A stretch of DNA of 64,000 nucleotides, taken from the NCBI GenBank assembly GCA_030789695.1, contig CM061142.1, positions 45,555,375-45,619,374 of the forward strand. The letters run 5' to 3'. Below, one piece after another: positions 21,043 through 33,304 of this stretch (position 1 is the first letter of the stretch; every line of letters begins with the position of its first letter). The notes below the pieces were generated by a model. It made no database searches, was not told the origin of the DNA, and saw only the letters and a program-made list of their open reading frames with translations. The stretch comes from Scilla litardierei (Eukaryota; Streptophyta; Magnoliopsida; Asparagales; Asparagaceae). The position numbers were made by a program, and so were the translations under genes.

Positions 21043-24000
21043 GCACCATTCTAGTGTCCTCTCACCCTGCCTTGGCCTTGTTTGACTCCGGTGCATCCAT
21101 GTGCATCTTATCCCGGAGGTTTGTAACAAGTCACTCCATTCCCACCCATACACTCCCTAAGTGTTGGGACATCACCACAGGGAACGGAGTGGTGACATTG
21201 AACTTGGGCTGTCAATCGATTCCATTGGTGGTCAGTGGACACGAGCTTTTTGCGGATTTCATTGTCCATGACCTGCCACATTTCGATGTCGTTCTTGGCA
21301 TCGATTGGTTGGAAGATTTCCACGCCTCGATCGATTGTCACAGCAAGAGGGTGGTATTCAGGATTCCAGGCTATCCGGAGTTCGAGTTCCGTAGCAGAGA
21401 TGAGTCGCTTGGGCCCATCAGATATCGGGCCGAGCCGGAGGTGCCGATTGTTGCAGCTATGCAGATGGAGATGGAGATCGAGCGACCAGCAGTCGTCAGA
21501 GACTTTGACGACGTCTTCCCGGAGGATATCTCAGGCTTGCCACCCGACAGAGCTTTAGAGTTTGGTATTGATCTTATGCCGGGAGCGCAACCAATATCGA
21601 AGGCGCCATACCGTATGGCTCCCGCTGAGCTCGAGGAGATGTGGAAGCAGTTAGATGAGTTACTACAGGAGGGTTTCATCCACCCTAGTGTGTCCCCATG
21701 GGGTGCACCAGATTTGCTTGTGAAGATGAAGGATGGGTCCGGCAGGATGTGCGTGGACTATCGAGGGTTGAATGCTGTCACGGTGAAGAACAAGTATTCG
21801 CTTCCGCGCATCGAAGATATCTTCGACCAGCTTGGAGGTTCGAGAGTTTTCTCGAAGTTAGACTTGAGGAGTGGATACCATCAGTTGAAGGTGAAGAAGG
21901 ATGATGTTCCGAAGACAGCTTTTCGGACGAAGTACGAACATTATGAGTTCGTGGTCATGCCGTTTGGCGTGACCAATGCACCAGCTGTGTTCATGAATTT
22001 GATGAACTTGATTTTCTATGACTTCCTGGATAAGTTTGTCGTTATCTTCATTGAAGACATCCTGATTTATTCGAAGTCTGAGGAGGAGTACAGCTGTCAT
22101 CTGAGGACAGTGTTGGAGACGCTGAGACGACACAAGCTATATGCCAAGTATAGTAAGTGCAAGTTCTGGCTGGACAGAGTCGCATTCCTGGGACACGTGG
22201 TGTCCGGTGATGGCATATATGTAGATCCAGAGAAGGTTAGAGCAGTCAGAGATTGGTCGACTCCGCAGTCAGCGTCAGATATCAGGAGTTTTCTTGGCCT
22301 GGCAGGCTATTATCGGCGATTCATCAAGGATTTCTCGAAGATTGCAGAGCCGATGACGAAGCTGACGAGGAAGGATGTGGAGTTCCATTAGTCAGATGCT
22401 TGTGAGGAGGCTTTCAGTATCTTGAAGGCAAGATTGACCACATCACCGGTTTTGGCCGTATCGGATCAGAGCGGAGGCTTTGAAGTGTATTGTGATGCAT
22501 CAGGGAAGGGCCTAGGATGCGTTCTGCATCAGCATGGCCACGTAGTCGTGTACGCTTCCTGACAGTTGAGGACTCATGAGAAGAATTACCCGACGCACGA
22601 TCTGGAGTTGGTAGCGGTGATTTTTGCACTGAAGATCTGGAGGCACTTCTTGCTTAGTGAGAGCGTGAAGATTTTCACCGATCACAAAAGCTTGAAGTAC
22701 ATATTTACACAGAAGGAGCACAACATGCGACAGAGGCGATGGTTGGAGCTCATGGATGACTATGAGATAGACTTGCAGTATCACCCAGGGAAGGTGAACG
22801 TAGTGCCCGATGCTTTGAGTAGACTTCCTACTACGATGATGCATACTGCCGACTAGAGGATTCAGCAGGAGCTGAAAGAGATGGATCTAGAGGTCGTCCT
22901 ACCTGGTGTGGTTCGTTCATTCATGAATTTGCAGATCCAGTCCACGATCGTGGATCGGATCAAGGTAGCACAGGCAGGAGATCCGAAGCTACAGAGGATC
23001 AGGAGGCAGGTTGAAGCTGGACTACGGACGGAGTTCGTGATTCATGAGGATGGTTCGCTGCGGTACGACAGCAGACTCTGCATACCTACAGGCAATGTTC
23101 GTGAGGAGGTTCTGAGCGAGGCTCATAGCTCGCCATATTCTATACATCCTGGTGGCACCAAGATGTATAAGGACCTCCGTCTGAATTACTGGTGGATTGG
23201 CATGAAGAGGAGTGTGGCTCGGAGCGTTGCCAAGTGTTTGATATGCCAATAGGTGAAGGCTGAGCACCATCGTACGGCTGGATTGCTACAACCTCTTCCT
23301 ATTCCGGAGTGGAAGTGCAACATATTACGATGGATTTCGTGACTGGTTTACCTCGGACCCCGAAACAAAACGACGCGGTCTGGGTGATCATTGATCGGTT
23401 AACTAAGTCTGCGCATTTCATCCCCTTCCGAGTGGGTCAGTCTACGGAAGTTTTGGCAAGGAAATATCTGGAGGTAAAATTTCGTTTTTCTCCTCTTTTG
23501 ATCGTTCCTCTTGGAAATAGTTGTGACGTAGACCCTGTGCATGCAGGAGATCGTACGCTTACACGGAGTCCCCGTGAGCATCGTGTCTGACAGAGACTCG
23601 AGGTTCACATCTCAGTTCTGGAGAAGTCTGCAGGAGAATTTGGGTACGAGTCTGAGTTTCAGCACGGCGTACCACCCGCAGACCGATAGCCAGTCTGAGA
23701 GGACTATTCAGATACTGGAGGATATGCTGCGAGCTTGTACGCTCGATTTGAAGGGATCTTGGGAGGACCATCTTCACTTGGTGGAGTTCTCGTATAACAA
23801 CACCTACCAGGCGAGCATTGGCATGGCGCCGTTTGCTGCCTTATATGGGAGGAAATGTCGATCGCCACTGAGCTGGGATGACATTGGAGATCGGGAGCTG
23901 TTGGGTCCGAAGATGATAGTGGAAGCTGTGGATGTCGTGAGAGACATCAGGGAGAAGCTCAGAGTTGCACAGGATCGATTCAAGCATTGGGCTGATGCCA

Positions 24001-24446
24001 AGAGGAGACCTTTGGAGTTTCAGCCAGGAGATCACGTCTTCCTGAAAATTTCTCCGAACCGCGGAGTTATTCGTTTCGGGAAGAAGGGAAAGCTGAGCCC
24101 GAGGTATATTGGACTGTTCGACGTGCTGGAGCGTGTGGGAACAGTGGCCTACCGCCTTGCTCTACCACCATCTTTGGAGGGTGTTGACGACGTATTCCAC
24201 GTATCTCAGTTACGTCGGTACGTCAGTGATCCATCACACACTGTGGATTTCTCAGAGATTACGGTCCGTCCGGATCTGACGTATGACCAGCAGCCTGTGC
24301 AGATTTTGGACCGTCGACAGAAGCAATTGAGGAATAAGGTAGTCGACCTGGTGAGAGTGATGTGGCGTCACAGATCACCTGGAGAGTCCACTTGGGAGCG
24401 CGAAGAAGAGATGAGAGAGCGATATCCTTTCCTGTTTACTGATTAG
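21043..24446 (+). pseudogene. pol: Tekay Pol: protease, RT, RNase H, integrase, chromodomain-like tail
   Basis: Protease [12 protein letters not shown] is at about 21075. RT runs roughly 21590-22390 ([57 protein letters not shown]) and its active site is FIEDILIYS, with the first Asp changed to Glu at 22053-22055. RNase H ([27 protein letters not shown]) ends near 22840. Integrase has the HHCC region ending CLICQ, then [23 protein letters not shown] and the GPY/F-like region. The tail ([12 protein letters not shown]...[15 protein letters not shown]) is chromodomain-like. Stops at 22389, 22560, 22854 and 23250, a one-base loss near 23319 and the segment 23474-23546 interrupt it. Confidence 0.92.
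23474..23546 (+). other. Candidate 73-nt intron inside integrase
   Basis: The segment starts GTAAAATTTCG, is T-rich, and ends GCATGCAG. Its removal joins the codons before it (ARKYLE) directly to EIVRLHGVP, the expected integrase order, and restores the frame, which a 73-nt insertion otherwise breaks. Length is near the lower limit for plant introns. It could instead be a chance insertion with splice-like ends. Confidence 0.5.
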
Positions 24447-24453
24447 AGTTGTT

Positions 24454-24491
24454 GATTCCGAGGACGAAATCTTTATTTTAGTGTGGTAGAA
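24454..24491 (+). promoter_or_regulatory. Tekay polypurine-tract region with AGGA hairpin
   Basis: GATTCCG (24454-24460), loop AGGA, CGAAATC (24465-24471) form a 7-bp stem with one C-A mismatch, 8 nt after the pol stop. After 5 nt comes a decayed purine-rich run (TTTAGTGTGGTAGAA) abutting the 3' LTR at 24492. The tract would prime plus-strand DNA; the hairpin has the same geometry as in elements X, Y and Z. Confidence 0.6.
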
Positions 24492-27400
24492 TGTAACGGT
24501 CGCTTCCCGACCTTATGAATTTTCTACGTGCACGTGCTTTATCGTGCACGTATTTTATTTGGCTATTTCTGGATTCCAAAATGTGCGATGTGATATGCCG
24601 TTGTGATCGTTTGGAAGTGTAGAATTTTATTGTAATTTTTGAGAACGTCGTTTCATAGTTCGTTTTCTCGCAAAACGATTTTGAACGATAGGGACGTTTT
24701 AGTCATTTGACTCAAAGCGCCGTTTCCAATTTTACGTTATATTTTTGGTAGGTGTTACGCACGATCGAGCTCTGTAGATCTGTGCGTCTCGTCTCCACGA
24801 TCGCCCCGGTATTTTCGGATTATTTTTCTGACGCCCGGATTGAGAGATATCACCCGGAATAACCTCGACCGTCGATTTTCCCCAATCAGATTCAAATTTT
24901 GAAATTGTTAGCCAAATCTGGCTAAATCTTTCTTTTAAATCGTTTTAAATCTTTCCTAATCTTCTTCTCTAATCTCCCCTAGACTTACCCCAACCTGCAC
25001 ACCTTCCACCCCTATACACCTAACACATTTAACCCTAAACTTATACCTATTTAGCATTGAATTATTATTATATAACACTAACCCTAACTTAACCCTAACC
25101 CTAGGTCTAATTACACAGCCGCCGGCCCCCCTAAAACAAAAACCCCCAAAATCCCTCTCCCTCTCTCCTATCTCCCTCTCCCTCACGTCGAGGCCGCCGC
25201 CGCGCCTCCCCCGCGAGATCCCGACACCGGCCCCCTCGTGACCCTCCGGTGATCCCCTCTCAACGGCGCCCTCGCCGCATCCCGATGCCGCCACGACGCC
25301 GTCTCCGGTGCCTTGACTAGGCCGCGACCGCGAGGCCCCCTCTCGCGCCGCCCGCCTTTAATCGCCGAGCCCCGCCGCGATCCACCGCATGCCGTCGCTC
25401 TCCCCCTCGCATCCACGGCGAGCGCCGCAGCCCGTGCCACCGTGACCGCCTGTGCACAGCCCCGAACGCCGCTGTGACCGCCTGTGCACAGCCCGACGCC
25501 GCCGCTCGCATTCTCGCTCACAGCCCCGTCGTGATTCACAGCCTTCCCCGCTCATCCGCAGATCCCCGAGCACAGCCCCACTCTCAGCCGCTTAACCGCA
25601 GCCCCGCACAGACGCCGCACCGTCGCGATCCCCGAGCGCGCGCCGCTGCCTGCAGCGCCACCTGACGCCACGCCGCCGCTTCTGTGCACTTCCTGATCGC
25701 ACTTCGGCCTTCCTGACGCTGCACGGCCCGACTCCGATCGCCTGCGCCGTTAGCCCACCGCCGGAGGCCCCCCTAGCACACGCCACAGAGCTCACGATCT
25801 TCCGACATCATGACCCGTCACCGTTACCGTTGCCTGAGACGTTTCGTTGTGCTACACACAACCGAAGCAATCTCGACACCGTACCCGTAGCCGTGACATC
25901 TCGGCTGCGCTACCCGCAGCCGTTACGATCCTGAGAGGATTCTGAGACGACCTTTACTGCCCTACCCACAGTCGGAGACACGAGCACCGCCACCGTTTCC
26001 AGACCCGACGCCGGATTAGTGCACGTTCCTCACACCAGGTTAGCCCTCTTACTCGTAGCGCAACCCACCCGTAGCGAAACCGAAAACCTAACTAAAATCG
26101 GACAACTGTAACTAAATTTACTTTTCCGCACCAGTAAAATATTGCTCACTGTAGAAAATCGACCATCGGACAATTTTCTATGCATATAGGGTAGTGGTCG
26201 ATTTAGGCTGTTAAAACACCAAATCATGACTCTGACAATTAGGGTAGTTCCGACAACCTAGAAACGAACCTAAATAGGATTTATTGAAATCGCGACCTGA
26301 CACCGTCGCCGTGACCTGTTTCAGATGGACTACCGCGGACGCGACGACTGGACGAGACGCCCCGGACGGACGATGTACTCGCCACCACAGGCAAGTGTAT
26401 CCACTTGCGTTTTTGACCGTGCCTTGGTCTTAAATTGTTAGAACTGTTAGACTGTGAGTGTATAGAACTCGACGTGAAATGATAGCATCCGGGTCGCCCT
26501 GACGACTGAGACTTGACGATGAAGTCTAGGCCCGACAAACAACAACTTTTGACACCGTAGGATTATCTTGTGTGTGCGTGCGTGTGGACACCCTAGAATA
26601 ACAGCTCCCGTACACTGGTCGTGTCATGTCCCTGTTACACAAAAAGCCTACGGGCGTTTCAGATGCTTCCCGAGCGGAAGTGACCTCCGTGATACAAAAA
26701 GCCTTCGGGCGTTTCAGATGCTCTCCCTGCGAGAGTGATCTCCGTGATACAAAAAGCTTTCGGGCGTTTCGGATGCTTCCCTAGCGAAAGTGATCTACAT
26801 GATATAAAAAGCCTACGGGCATTTTAGGTGCTTCCCTAGCGGAAGTGATCTCTCTACTTCTTGTCCTGAGTTCCTGGGTTTGGGGTAGGATTGAGCGTGC
26901 GCACGGGGAGAGGGTCTGATCCCCCTCGAACCGTAAGGCGTGAACCCTTCGTGTCTCATGTGTCATGTCCAGTCCGTCTTGTCTTGTCTAGTTCCGTCTT
27001 GTCCTGTCACCTTTAGGATAGTCCCGTAGTCGGTAGCACACGCTACGACTACTGCTTGCTTCACTTTACTTTTCCTGCTGCGTTACTTCCTTCTTTTACT
27101 TCTCAGTTATAACCCCAGCATGCTAATCAACCAGTAAAACGATGTCTAATAGTTCAGTACACTTGCAGTAGAGTCTGACTTTCTGTTGTAGACTTTACCT
27201 GACGTACAGTTCCTTTCTTTGGTGCTGTACGTCAGGTGTCGAGCCGGAGTACGACGACCAGGAAGAGCTACCCGAGGACGTAGAGCCGGACGACGCCGAT
27301 CCTGAGTACGTGCCCGAGGAGGACCAGAGTTAGAGATCTCCACTGCTGGTCCAGAGGTTCCATTATAGTTGTTGGGTGCGTAGCACCGTTTGCTTCTGTT

Positions 27401-27668
27401 TAGGTTGGGTGCTTGCACCAGTAGTTTTCTTTCTGTCGTTGTAACTGACTCAGGCTTTTGTTGGACTCAGTACTTTGGATAAATAATTTGGAATAAAATG
27501 TTGTTTTTCTTTTTCTATACTTTTATTGTTCTGTACTAACATGCAGGGACCTGTACCTTCGACTTGGAGTACCACACAGATGCTTATTGGGTCTGGGCTT
27601 CTCAGCTCTAGCCTAAGCGGGCCTTAGTCACGCTTCGCCTCCGTTGTTTTGGGAAGCGGGGCGTGACA
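24492..27668 (+). repeat. 3' LTR of Tekay element
   Basis: A 3177-bp copy of 16474-19650 that begins TGTAACGGTCGC and ends GGGGCGTGACA, followed by TSD GCCTA. Differences are mostly transitions, consistent with decay of methylated cytosine. Confidence 0.92.
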
Positions 27669-27673
27669 GCCTA

Positions 27674-28610
27674 ACTCCGTTCCAGTGGCACTTTGTGGAC
27701 ACTGCACTATATCTGGCTAGAAAATTTACTGAGAACGCTATATCGGGACGCGTACAGTTAGCTAGATATAGAAGTGCTCCTATGGCACTAAGGTAAGGTA
27801 CTTCAGAGCCTAACATTTCCTCCCCCTCTTCCAGCGGACAGAATGGGTCCTTATGTACTTCCAAGGATCTAACGACCATTGGTGTACTAAGAGGACGACA
27901 TTTATTATTTTGAAATTTGTGGGTAATTTCCTTGTGTATGTGGATTGGTGTAACAAGATTCCTCTGCTGAAATTTCTATCTGTAAGCTAAGACAATATTT
28001 AGTCTTGCCTAGGTCTTTCATTTCAAACGTTAGTTTGAGGCTTGCAGATATATCATCAATCTCTGTAGGAGATCCGATGAGGTTTGAGTCGTCTATATAT
28101 ACGGCTATTAATATGAATCCTATTTCCCGTGGTTTTAATGAAAATACACGGGCAAACTTCATTATTAGTGAAACCTTGTTGAACAAGGAATTCACTCAGT
28201 CTGTTATACCACATTTTTCCCGATTTCTTAAGACCATATAATGATCTTTGAAGCTTTACCAGAATAGACGTCCCTATGGCTATCTTTTATTTCTGTTGGT
28301 ATTTTGAAACCATCTGGAAGTTTCATATATATATCTTTATCTATATTGCCATATAGATATACAGTCACAACGTCCATGAGCTGCATTTCTAGGCCTTCCA
28401 TTGATGTTAAGCTTATTATGAACCGGAATGTGATCGCATCCATAACCGGGGAATATGCATCTTTATAATCTATCCCCGGTTGTTGGGAAAATCCCTGAGC
28501 TACAAGCCGTGCTTTGTAGCGTACGATCTGATTATTCTCATTTCTTTTTCTTACGAATACCCACTTGTTTTCCACAGGTTTTACACCTCTTGGTGTCTCC
28601 AAAGACTTTG
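27674..28610 (-). pseudogene. pol: Copia B RNase H N-terminal part and RT
   Basis: Directly right of the Tekay element the copia frame resumes (TRPDIAFSVNFLARYS; EVPYLSAIGALLYLANC). RT follows through 28600: YKARLVAQGFSQQPGIDYKD, SPVMDAITFRFI, MQLMDVVTVYLYGN, and the active site AVYIDDSNLIGSP, which keeps both Asp residues. Frameshifts occur near 27900 and 28210. It matches RT of copia A closely in order and text. Confidence 0.88.
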
Positions 28611-29263
28611 CGTTTTAAGAATGAGTCCAGCTCTACTCCTATTGCTTCGTTCCACTTTGGCCAATCATCTCTGCGTTTGCATTCAGCTAGAGATCGTGCA
28701 TTGATATCATCATCGCATTCGGTGACGTGCACAACAATAACGAACGCGAAGTCGTCGTCGTCGACATTGCTTTTTCTGTCCAGTACCTCCTCAATACGTA
28801 CGAAATTTAATGATATTTCTCCTGTATTGTCCTCTTCAGAGGACTGAAGGAGTGGAGATGTTACTGGTCTGAGCTCAACATCCTGTGGTGGGATATTCTT
28901 TATTTCTCCAGGTAGTTTCCTCTTGCGAGGGAATCTATCCTTGGAGCCAGGTGGTTGTCCTCTTTTTATTTGAGATACGGCCGATTCTGCTGCTAGTGGA
29001 TTGCACCCATCTTTGGAGATGTCAATCCTAGCTGGCGTATTGACAGCCGGGACGTGTGATCTGATAATCGTCTGGTTATCAGGTAATTTGTCCGGTAGTA
29101 GATGTACTGTATTCTGAATGTGAAGGATCTTCAGGATCTCATCTTCATACAGATTAGTATGCGGATCATAATGAGACAAAGACTTAGTGTCATAAGAAAT
29201 GGTCTCTGAAGCTTCAGGCTTTTTGGTTTGTGAGCCTAGTATGAGAAAAGAATTTAATGAAGA
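28611..29263 (-). pseudogene. pol: Copia B integrase-RT linker fragment
   Basis: A frame runs on the minus strand from about 29250 to 28540, with PPGSKDRFPRKRK, SLAECKRRDDWPKWNEAIG and VELDSFLKRKVFG, which parallels copia A's KKRGRPPGSKDQVPRKSR and SDDCPKWKAEIGVEL. This is the low-conservation linker between integrase and RT. It is cut at 29268 by element X, and about 600 bp of the preceding integrase core is missing from B. Confidence 0.8.
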
Positions 29264-29268
29264 TACAT

Positions 29269-30911
29269 TGATGTCCCCCCGGTTTTCGATCATGCAAGTG
29301 TGCAATATGATGGGGATACCAGATTTAAAATATTTATACCGCAAGCGCACTGTGTTGTAGTGTGGCTTGGGGGTCGAACACAGGGAGGCGTGGTTATTCA
29401 CCCTAGGGATGAGCTAGCCCGAATCGATGGATGGGTTGTCACGAAATGTAGATACGAGGTTAAACAGTATAAAGGGAAACCCGGGACTTCTGTTTCCACC
29501 CTATCATATGTTCTTGCTATTACGACCGGCGGATAGGATAACGATCGGAATTAGGGTTTAGTGGTGAGACGTTGCTCTAAGAGTGATACCAGCGTTTCAT
29601 GGGCCCGATATTCCGGTCGGTGCCCAGGATGATACGCCGGACTACCCAGGTTCGGTCAGTGGGTATTCCCATGTCCATTAACACTGGCTGACTCCGGAAG
29701 CACTAAGCTCGCAACGATAACTCCCAACATCTCGTCCTACCGCTCCCGCGCGTAAAGATTCGATGTCTACGCTAAGGGCGTGAGCTATGGCTAGGGAGTC
29801 AACCGCCAAGTTTATTCCCCCTTGGCCCAACGGTCAAAGGCGGTCTTTTTACCGCCGATGACAATAAAACACCCAGCGTAACCAATAGATTCCTATTCCC
29901 TATCGATATCCTAGTCCTATGGACACATTGGGGAGAACACACGAAGGGGTTTCCACCAAAATCCTAGATTAGGGAACTACTCACACATTATAGCTAAAAA
30001 GCGATCTAAATGAAAATCGACCGTTAAAAACATAATCAGGCAATTGAAATGCGGTAGTAGTAATGCAATTAAGATAATATCAAATTTGCATAAAGATCAG
30101 AACACTTACAAATAAAGATAAAATTCCAGCCGTCACAATATGGAAAAAAGACAGAAAAATACATCGCTCTTGTTTCTGAAAATCTAGGGCTTATATATAT
30201 AGTAAACGACGTCACCCGATCGGTTGAAGACTCACCCGATCGGGTGAGCTGCTATGTGCTTCGGCTGTGGTCTTCAAAAACTTCATCCGGTCACATGACA
30301 CGATCGGTTGGTGCAAGCGGCTCGCCGTTTGGATCTTGCGGTCGGCGGGTGAACCGATCGGTTGATAAATCAACCGATCGGTTGGAAACGTCGCCCAAAA
30401 GATAGAAACTTGCGACGTTTTGACACGGTCAGCTGGCCGTCGGGTGAGCTCTCCGGGTCATCTCTTGGGGGGAATCAGCTACAGATGAACCGATCGGGTG
30501 AAGGTCACCCGATCGGTTGGAATTCAGCTTCAATTTCCCGAGAAGCATGTTGGGCTGAACCGGTCGTCGAACCAGTCGGTTGATGCTCACATTGCTTCAG
30601 CTGCTGTCCGGGTCGTGCACGTGTGTATCACCCGATTGGTTGGCTGTATCCAACCGATCGGGTGGGGGGCTGAAAGATAGCAATCTTGGTCGTTTGACCC
30701 CCTGGATCAACCGTGACTCCTCACGTCACTCCGTGGACTTATGGTATCTTCGTTATGTGTCCCCTACACTGGCAATCTCTTGCAAACACACAAAAACAAG
30801 GAGAAATGAAAGAAAACTAGAAAATGCGAGAAAATGGATACGGGACGGTGGAAAATAACGGAAAAACATAAAGAAGATGTGCGTGAATATATAAAACATA
30901 CACACACGTCA
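29269..30911 (-). repeat. 3' LTR of X (left copy)
   Basis: The 1643-bp LTR begins TGATGTCCCCCC and ends ACACACGTCA on the plus strand. It shares the block ACCGCAAGCGCAC...TCGAACACAGGGAGG with the LTR of element Z. It carries the CCGATCGG palindrome cluster. It matches 34231-35378 plus 42758-43274. Confidence 0.88.
30213..30666. promoter_or_regulatory. Cluster of CCGATCGG palindromes in X LTR
   Basis: Seven exact CCGATCGG occur (30216, 30236, 30354, 30373, 30490, 30509, 30654), with several one-mismatch forms between them. Three pairs are spaced 19-20 bp. Flanking bases extend two pairs into larger inverted repeats (arms of 12-13 bp). The right LTR keeps the cluster, and copia N landed in it. 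Confidence 0.8.
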
Positions 30912-30914
30912 AAA

Positions 30915-30950
30915 TCCCCCAAGCTGAACCCTTCCTCGTCCTCGAGGAAG
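30915..30950 (-). promoter_or_regulatory. X polypurine tract with AGGA hairpin
   Basis: On the minus strand: CTTCCTCG, loop AGGA, CGAGGAAG (perfect 8-bp stem, 30950-30931), 5 nt, then AGCTTGGGGGA (30925-30915) next to the 3' LTR end at 30911. The purine run would be the plus-strand primer. Confidence 0.75.
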
Positions 30951-32783
30951 ACGAGTGAGAGTAGGAGCTCGGAGGTAGAAAATAGAGAGAAAGATAGAAA
31001 AAGAGAAATCAAAATCCTAAATCGCCCGTCAGGGCCAACAAAATCAAAAACGCCACACCAAGCAAGCAAGCGACAAATCACAACACTAAACCAAAGAAAA
31101 CGAGTCCAAACAAGTGTCGTGGGCCCATGCGGTGAAGCGCGAGTGAGTGTGGTCGCATGCTATCATACGGTGTTTCTATCTACAGTGTGCAATAAAGCTC
31201 CATGTACACAAATCCAAGAAAAGACCCAAATATCGATTCGATTTGAAATAAGCGGCGAACATATAGCTCAAGCATGCATCAGAACAGAGTAAGAATCGAA
31301 TCTTATCATGCGTCAGGGATTCCACAACTAGGGACTAGGAAATCACCTCACTATCGCCTAGATAATAGCTAGAAGGTCTCTACACCAAGTGTTTTCGAAA
31401 ACGATGGGGTTGAGATGATGTGGAGAAGAACACTTGGTGCAAATTCTCGCATTCCCTTTATTCTGGCAAAATATTCACACATGAATTTTTTTTGGGTTTT
31501 GGATATATGTATTTTTTGGGCTTTTGGCTATATATATATATATATATATTTTCTTTTCTTTTTTTGGGTTTTTCTTCTCTCTTTTTTGGATTTTTTGGAC
31601 TTTTGGGTATATACATGTGTGTACTCTCCCAAGTGAGAGAACGGTACACGACGAGGGGATATGCACCAAGTAAAATAATAAAGAAATCGGATTCTAGACA
31701 CTTGGGGTTATCCTGCTCCTAATTGTGAATTCCCGATACATGCGAAATGAAATATACGATATAAATATAGCATGCATTAGAGGCAGACATGAGAAGCAAA
31801 TACTGCATATTCAAATCGAAACATGATAATCTAGGGGTCATTCCAGGACAGGTATATAAATCAAAATCACACAGTAGAAGCACACCATAAGCTAGACACG
31901 ACACACGACACACACAAAAGCAAAATGGACCCACGATGCATGAAATGCAAGAGGACTCAGCTTCCTAGGGTTAGTGAATGTGATTATCGAAGACATGCTA
32001 GGTGTGTGTGTGATTCTGTGGCAATTCATCATTTGGGGTCATCTCTAGGAGAGAGAGGAGAAAAAGGAAAGAAAGAAAAAGAAAAACACGGTGAAAACGA
32101 CCCAAAAAAGAAGAAAAAGACACAAAATGACGTACGAAGTGCGACTCCCCCAAGCTGAAACTTGCATTGCCCTCAATGCAATAAAAGTGAATACGGAAGG
32201 GCAATGAAAATGGGGGGAAATACGCACTGACGCAAAAATAAACGAAAAACAAGAAAAACACACATACGAAAAAGGAAAATAAAGAAAATCACATCACACA
32301 ACAAATATAAACAAGCACACCATAAAAACATCAAAGAACAACACACAGAAAAAATGACTTCCCCCAAGCTAGACACAACAATGCTAGCGATATGATATGA
32401 TCATGACGATGCAGAAATATGCAAAGGGAAGATCGAAAAAGCGAAAGAAATCAAAAAGAAGGAGAGGAATCGTCCTCGTCCTCCTCGGAAGAGGATGAGG
32501 GGGCGGTATGGAGGCAAATTTTATTCAAAGAAAAGCGATTAATCCTAATACTCTCCTCTCGCTGCCGAGAGGAGACGAGTTTATTCAAGTCTAGACTAGA
32601 GAGCGGTAAAGATTTTTTACACCACTAGATTTACATACACCTGAGCAAACGGTGGATCTACGTTCTGAAGCGGAGCAGGAAGCTGCTCTTCCTGTTCTTT
32701 CTGTGGCTCCACCAATGTTTTGGTTCCACGAACACCAACGAATTCCAGCAATGCTCCCCCAAGCTTCTCTCGATGATGTCCAC
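30951..32783 (-). other. X internal non-coding region with a second PPT-like hairpin module
   Basis: No supported coding frame. Purine-rich, A-rich text on the plus strand, with a TA run near 31540. At 32181-32146 (minus) lies TTGCATTG, loop AGGG, CAATGCAA, 5 nt, AGCTTGGGGGA, identical in geometry to the terminal module. Another AGCTTGGGGGA is at 32370-32360, with a different possible hairpin (GCTAG/CTAGC). Confidence 0.65.
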
Positions 32784-33275
32784 CTAAACCATTCGAAAGA
32801 AGAGGAGCATCAGTCCGTGATGAAAAATTCTTCCCCGCAATAAATGTATCCCAAAGAGTGTCATCAAAGTGAAATGTAAAGCGTGGAAAAAGTTGACGAT
32901 GACTCTCTGAGATGTAGTGCTATGCCCTGGTGGTGACGCGATGATCTCCTGTCCACGTTTAGCGACGAGCTCGTTAGGTGCTGACATGCCCTGATATACC
33001 TCTGTATAATGTGAATATGGATCCTTTGGAGGGTGTGTCATGTCAGTAGTATTTGAATCTAAAAATATGGGGAATGTAATATGAGATTTAGAAATAGGGT
33101 CTAGAAGATCTCCCTGAGTGGGAGCAGTAAGCTTTGGTGGATGTGATGCCTCTGGTGGAGTGAGGGTGAGCCGTGGAGGTAGTGGTAGAGGCAAGGGAGT
33201 ATGAGGCTCAATAGAATGAGTCATGATGTTCACGGCTCCACGCTCTCCCTCCTCGTCGATATGGACATCCTCCAT
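32784..33275 (-). pseudogene. X second open frame, unrecognised proline-rich
   Basis: The frame starts MEDVHIDEEGERG and continues through HTPLPLPLPPRLTLTPP and SHPPKLTAP before losing character near 32900. It lies just downstream of the gag-like frame in another phase, so it may be the same protein after a frameshift or a separate product. No domain is recognised. Confidence 0.35.
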
Positions 33276-33304
33276 GGCCTCCTCGGTACAGTGTGTCTCA
33301 AAAA

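Larger units (their letters stand above)
16474..27668 (+). mobile_element. Full-length Tekay/Del-type Ty3/gypsy element, 11.2 kb
   Basis: Two LTRs of 3177 bp each flank gag-pol; TSD is GCTTA at 16469-16473 and GCCTA at 27669-27673 (one later change). The order protease, RT, RNase H, integrase, chromodomain-like tail, together with very long LTRs, places it with Tekay/Del chromoviruses. Eight in-frame stops, a one-base deletion in integrase and an Asp-to-Glu change in the RT active site make it inactive. Confidence 0.93.

Noticed and set aside
31415..31722. Hydrophobic Phe/Tyr-rich frames in element X interior
   Set aside because: Produced by T-rich low-complexity DNA and an AT run inside a non-coding part of a retrotransposon.
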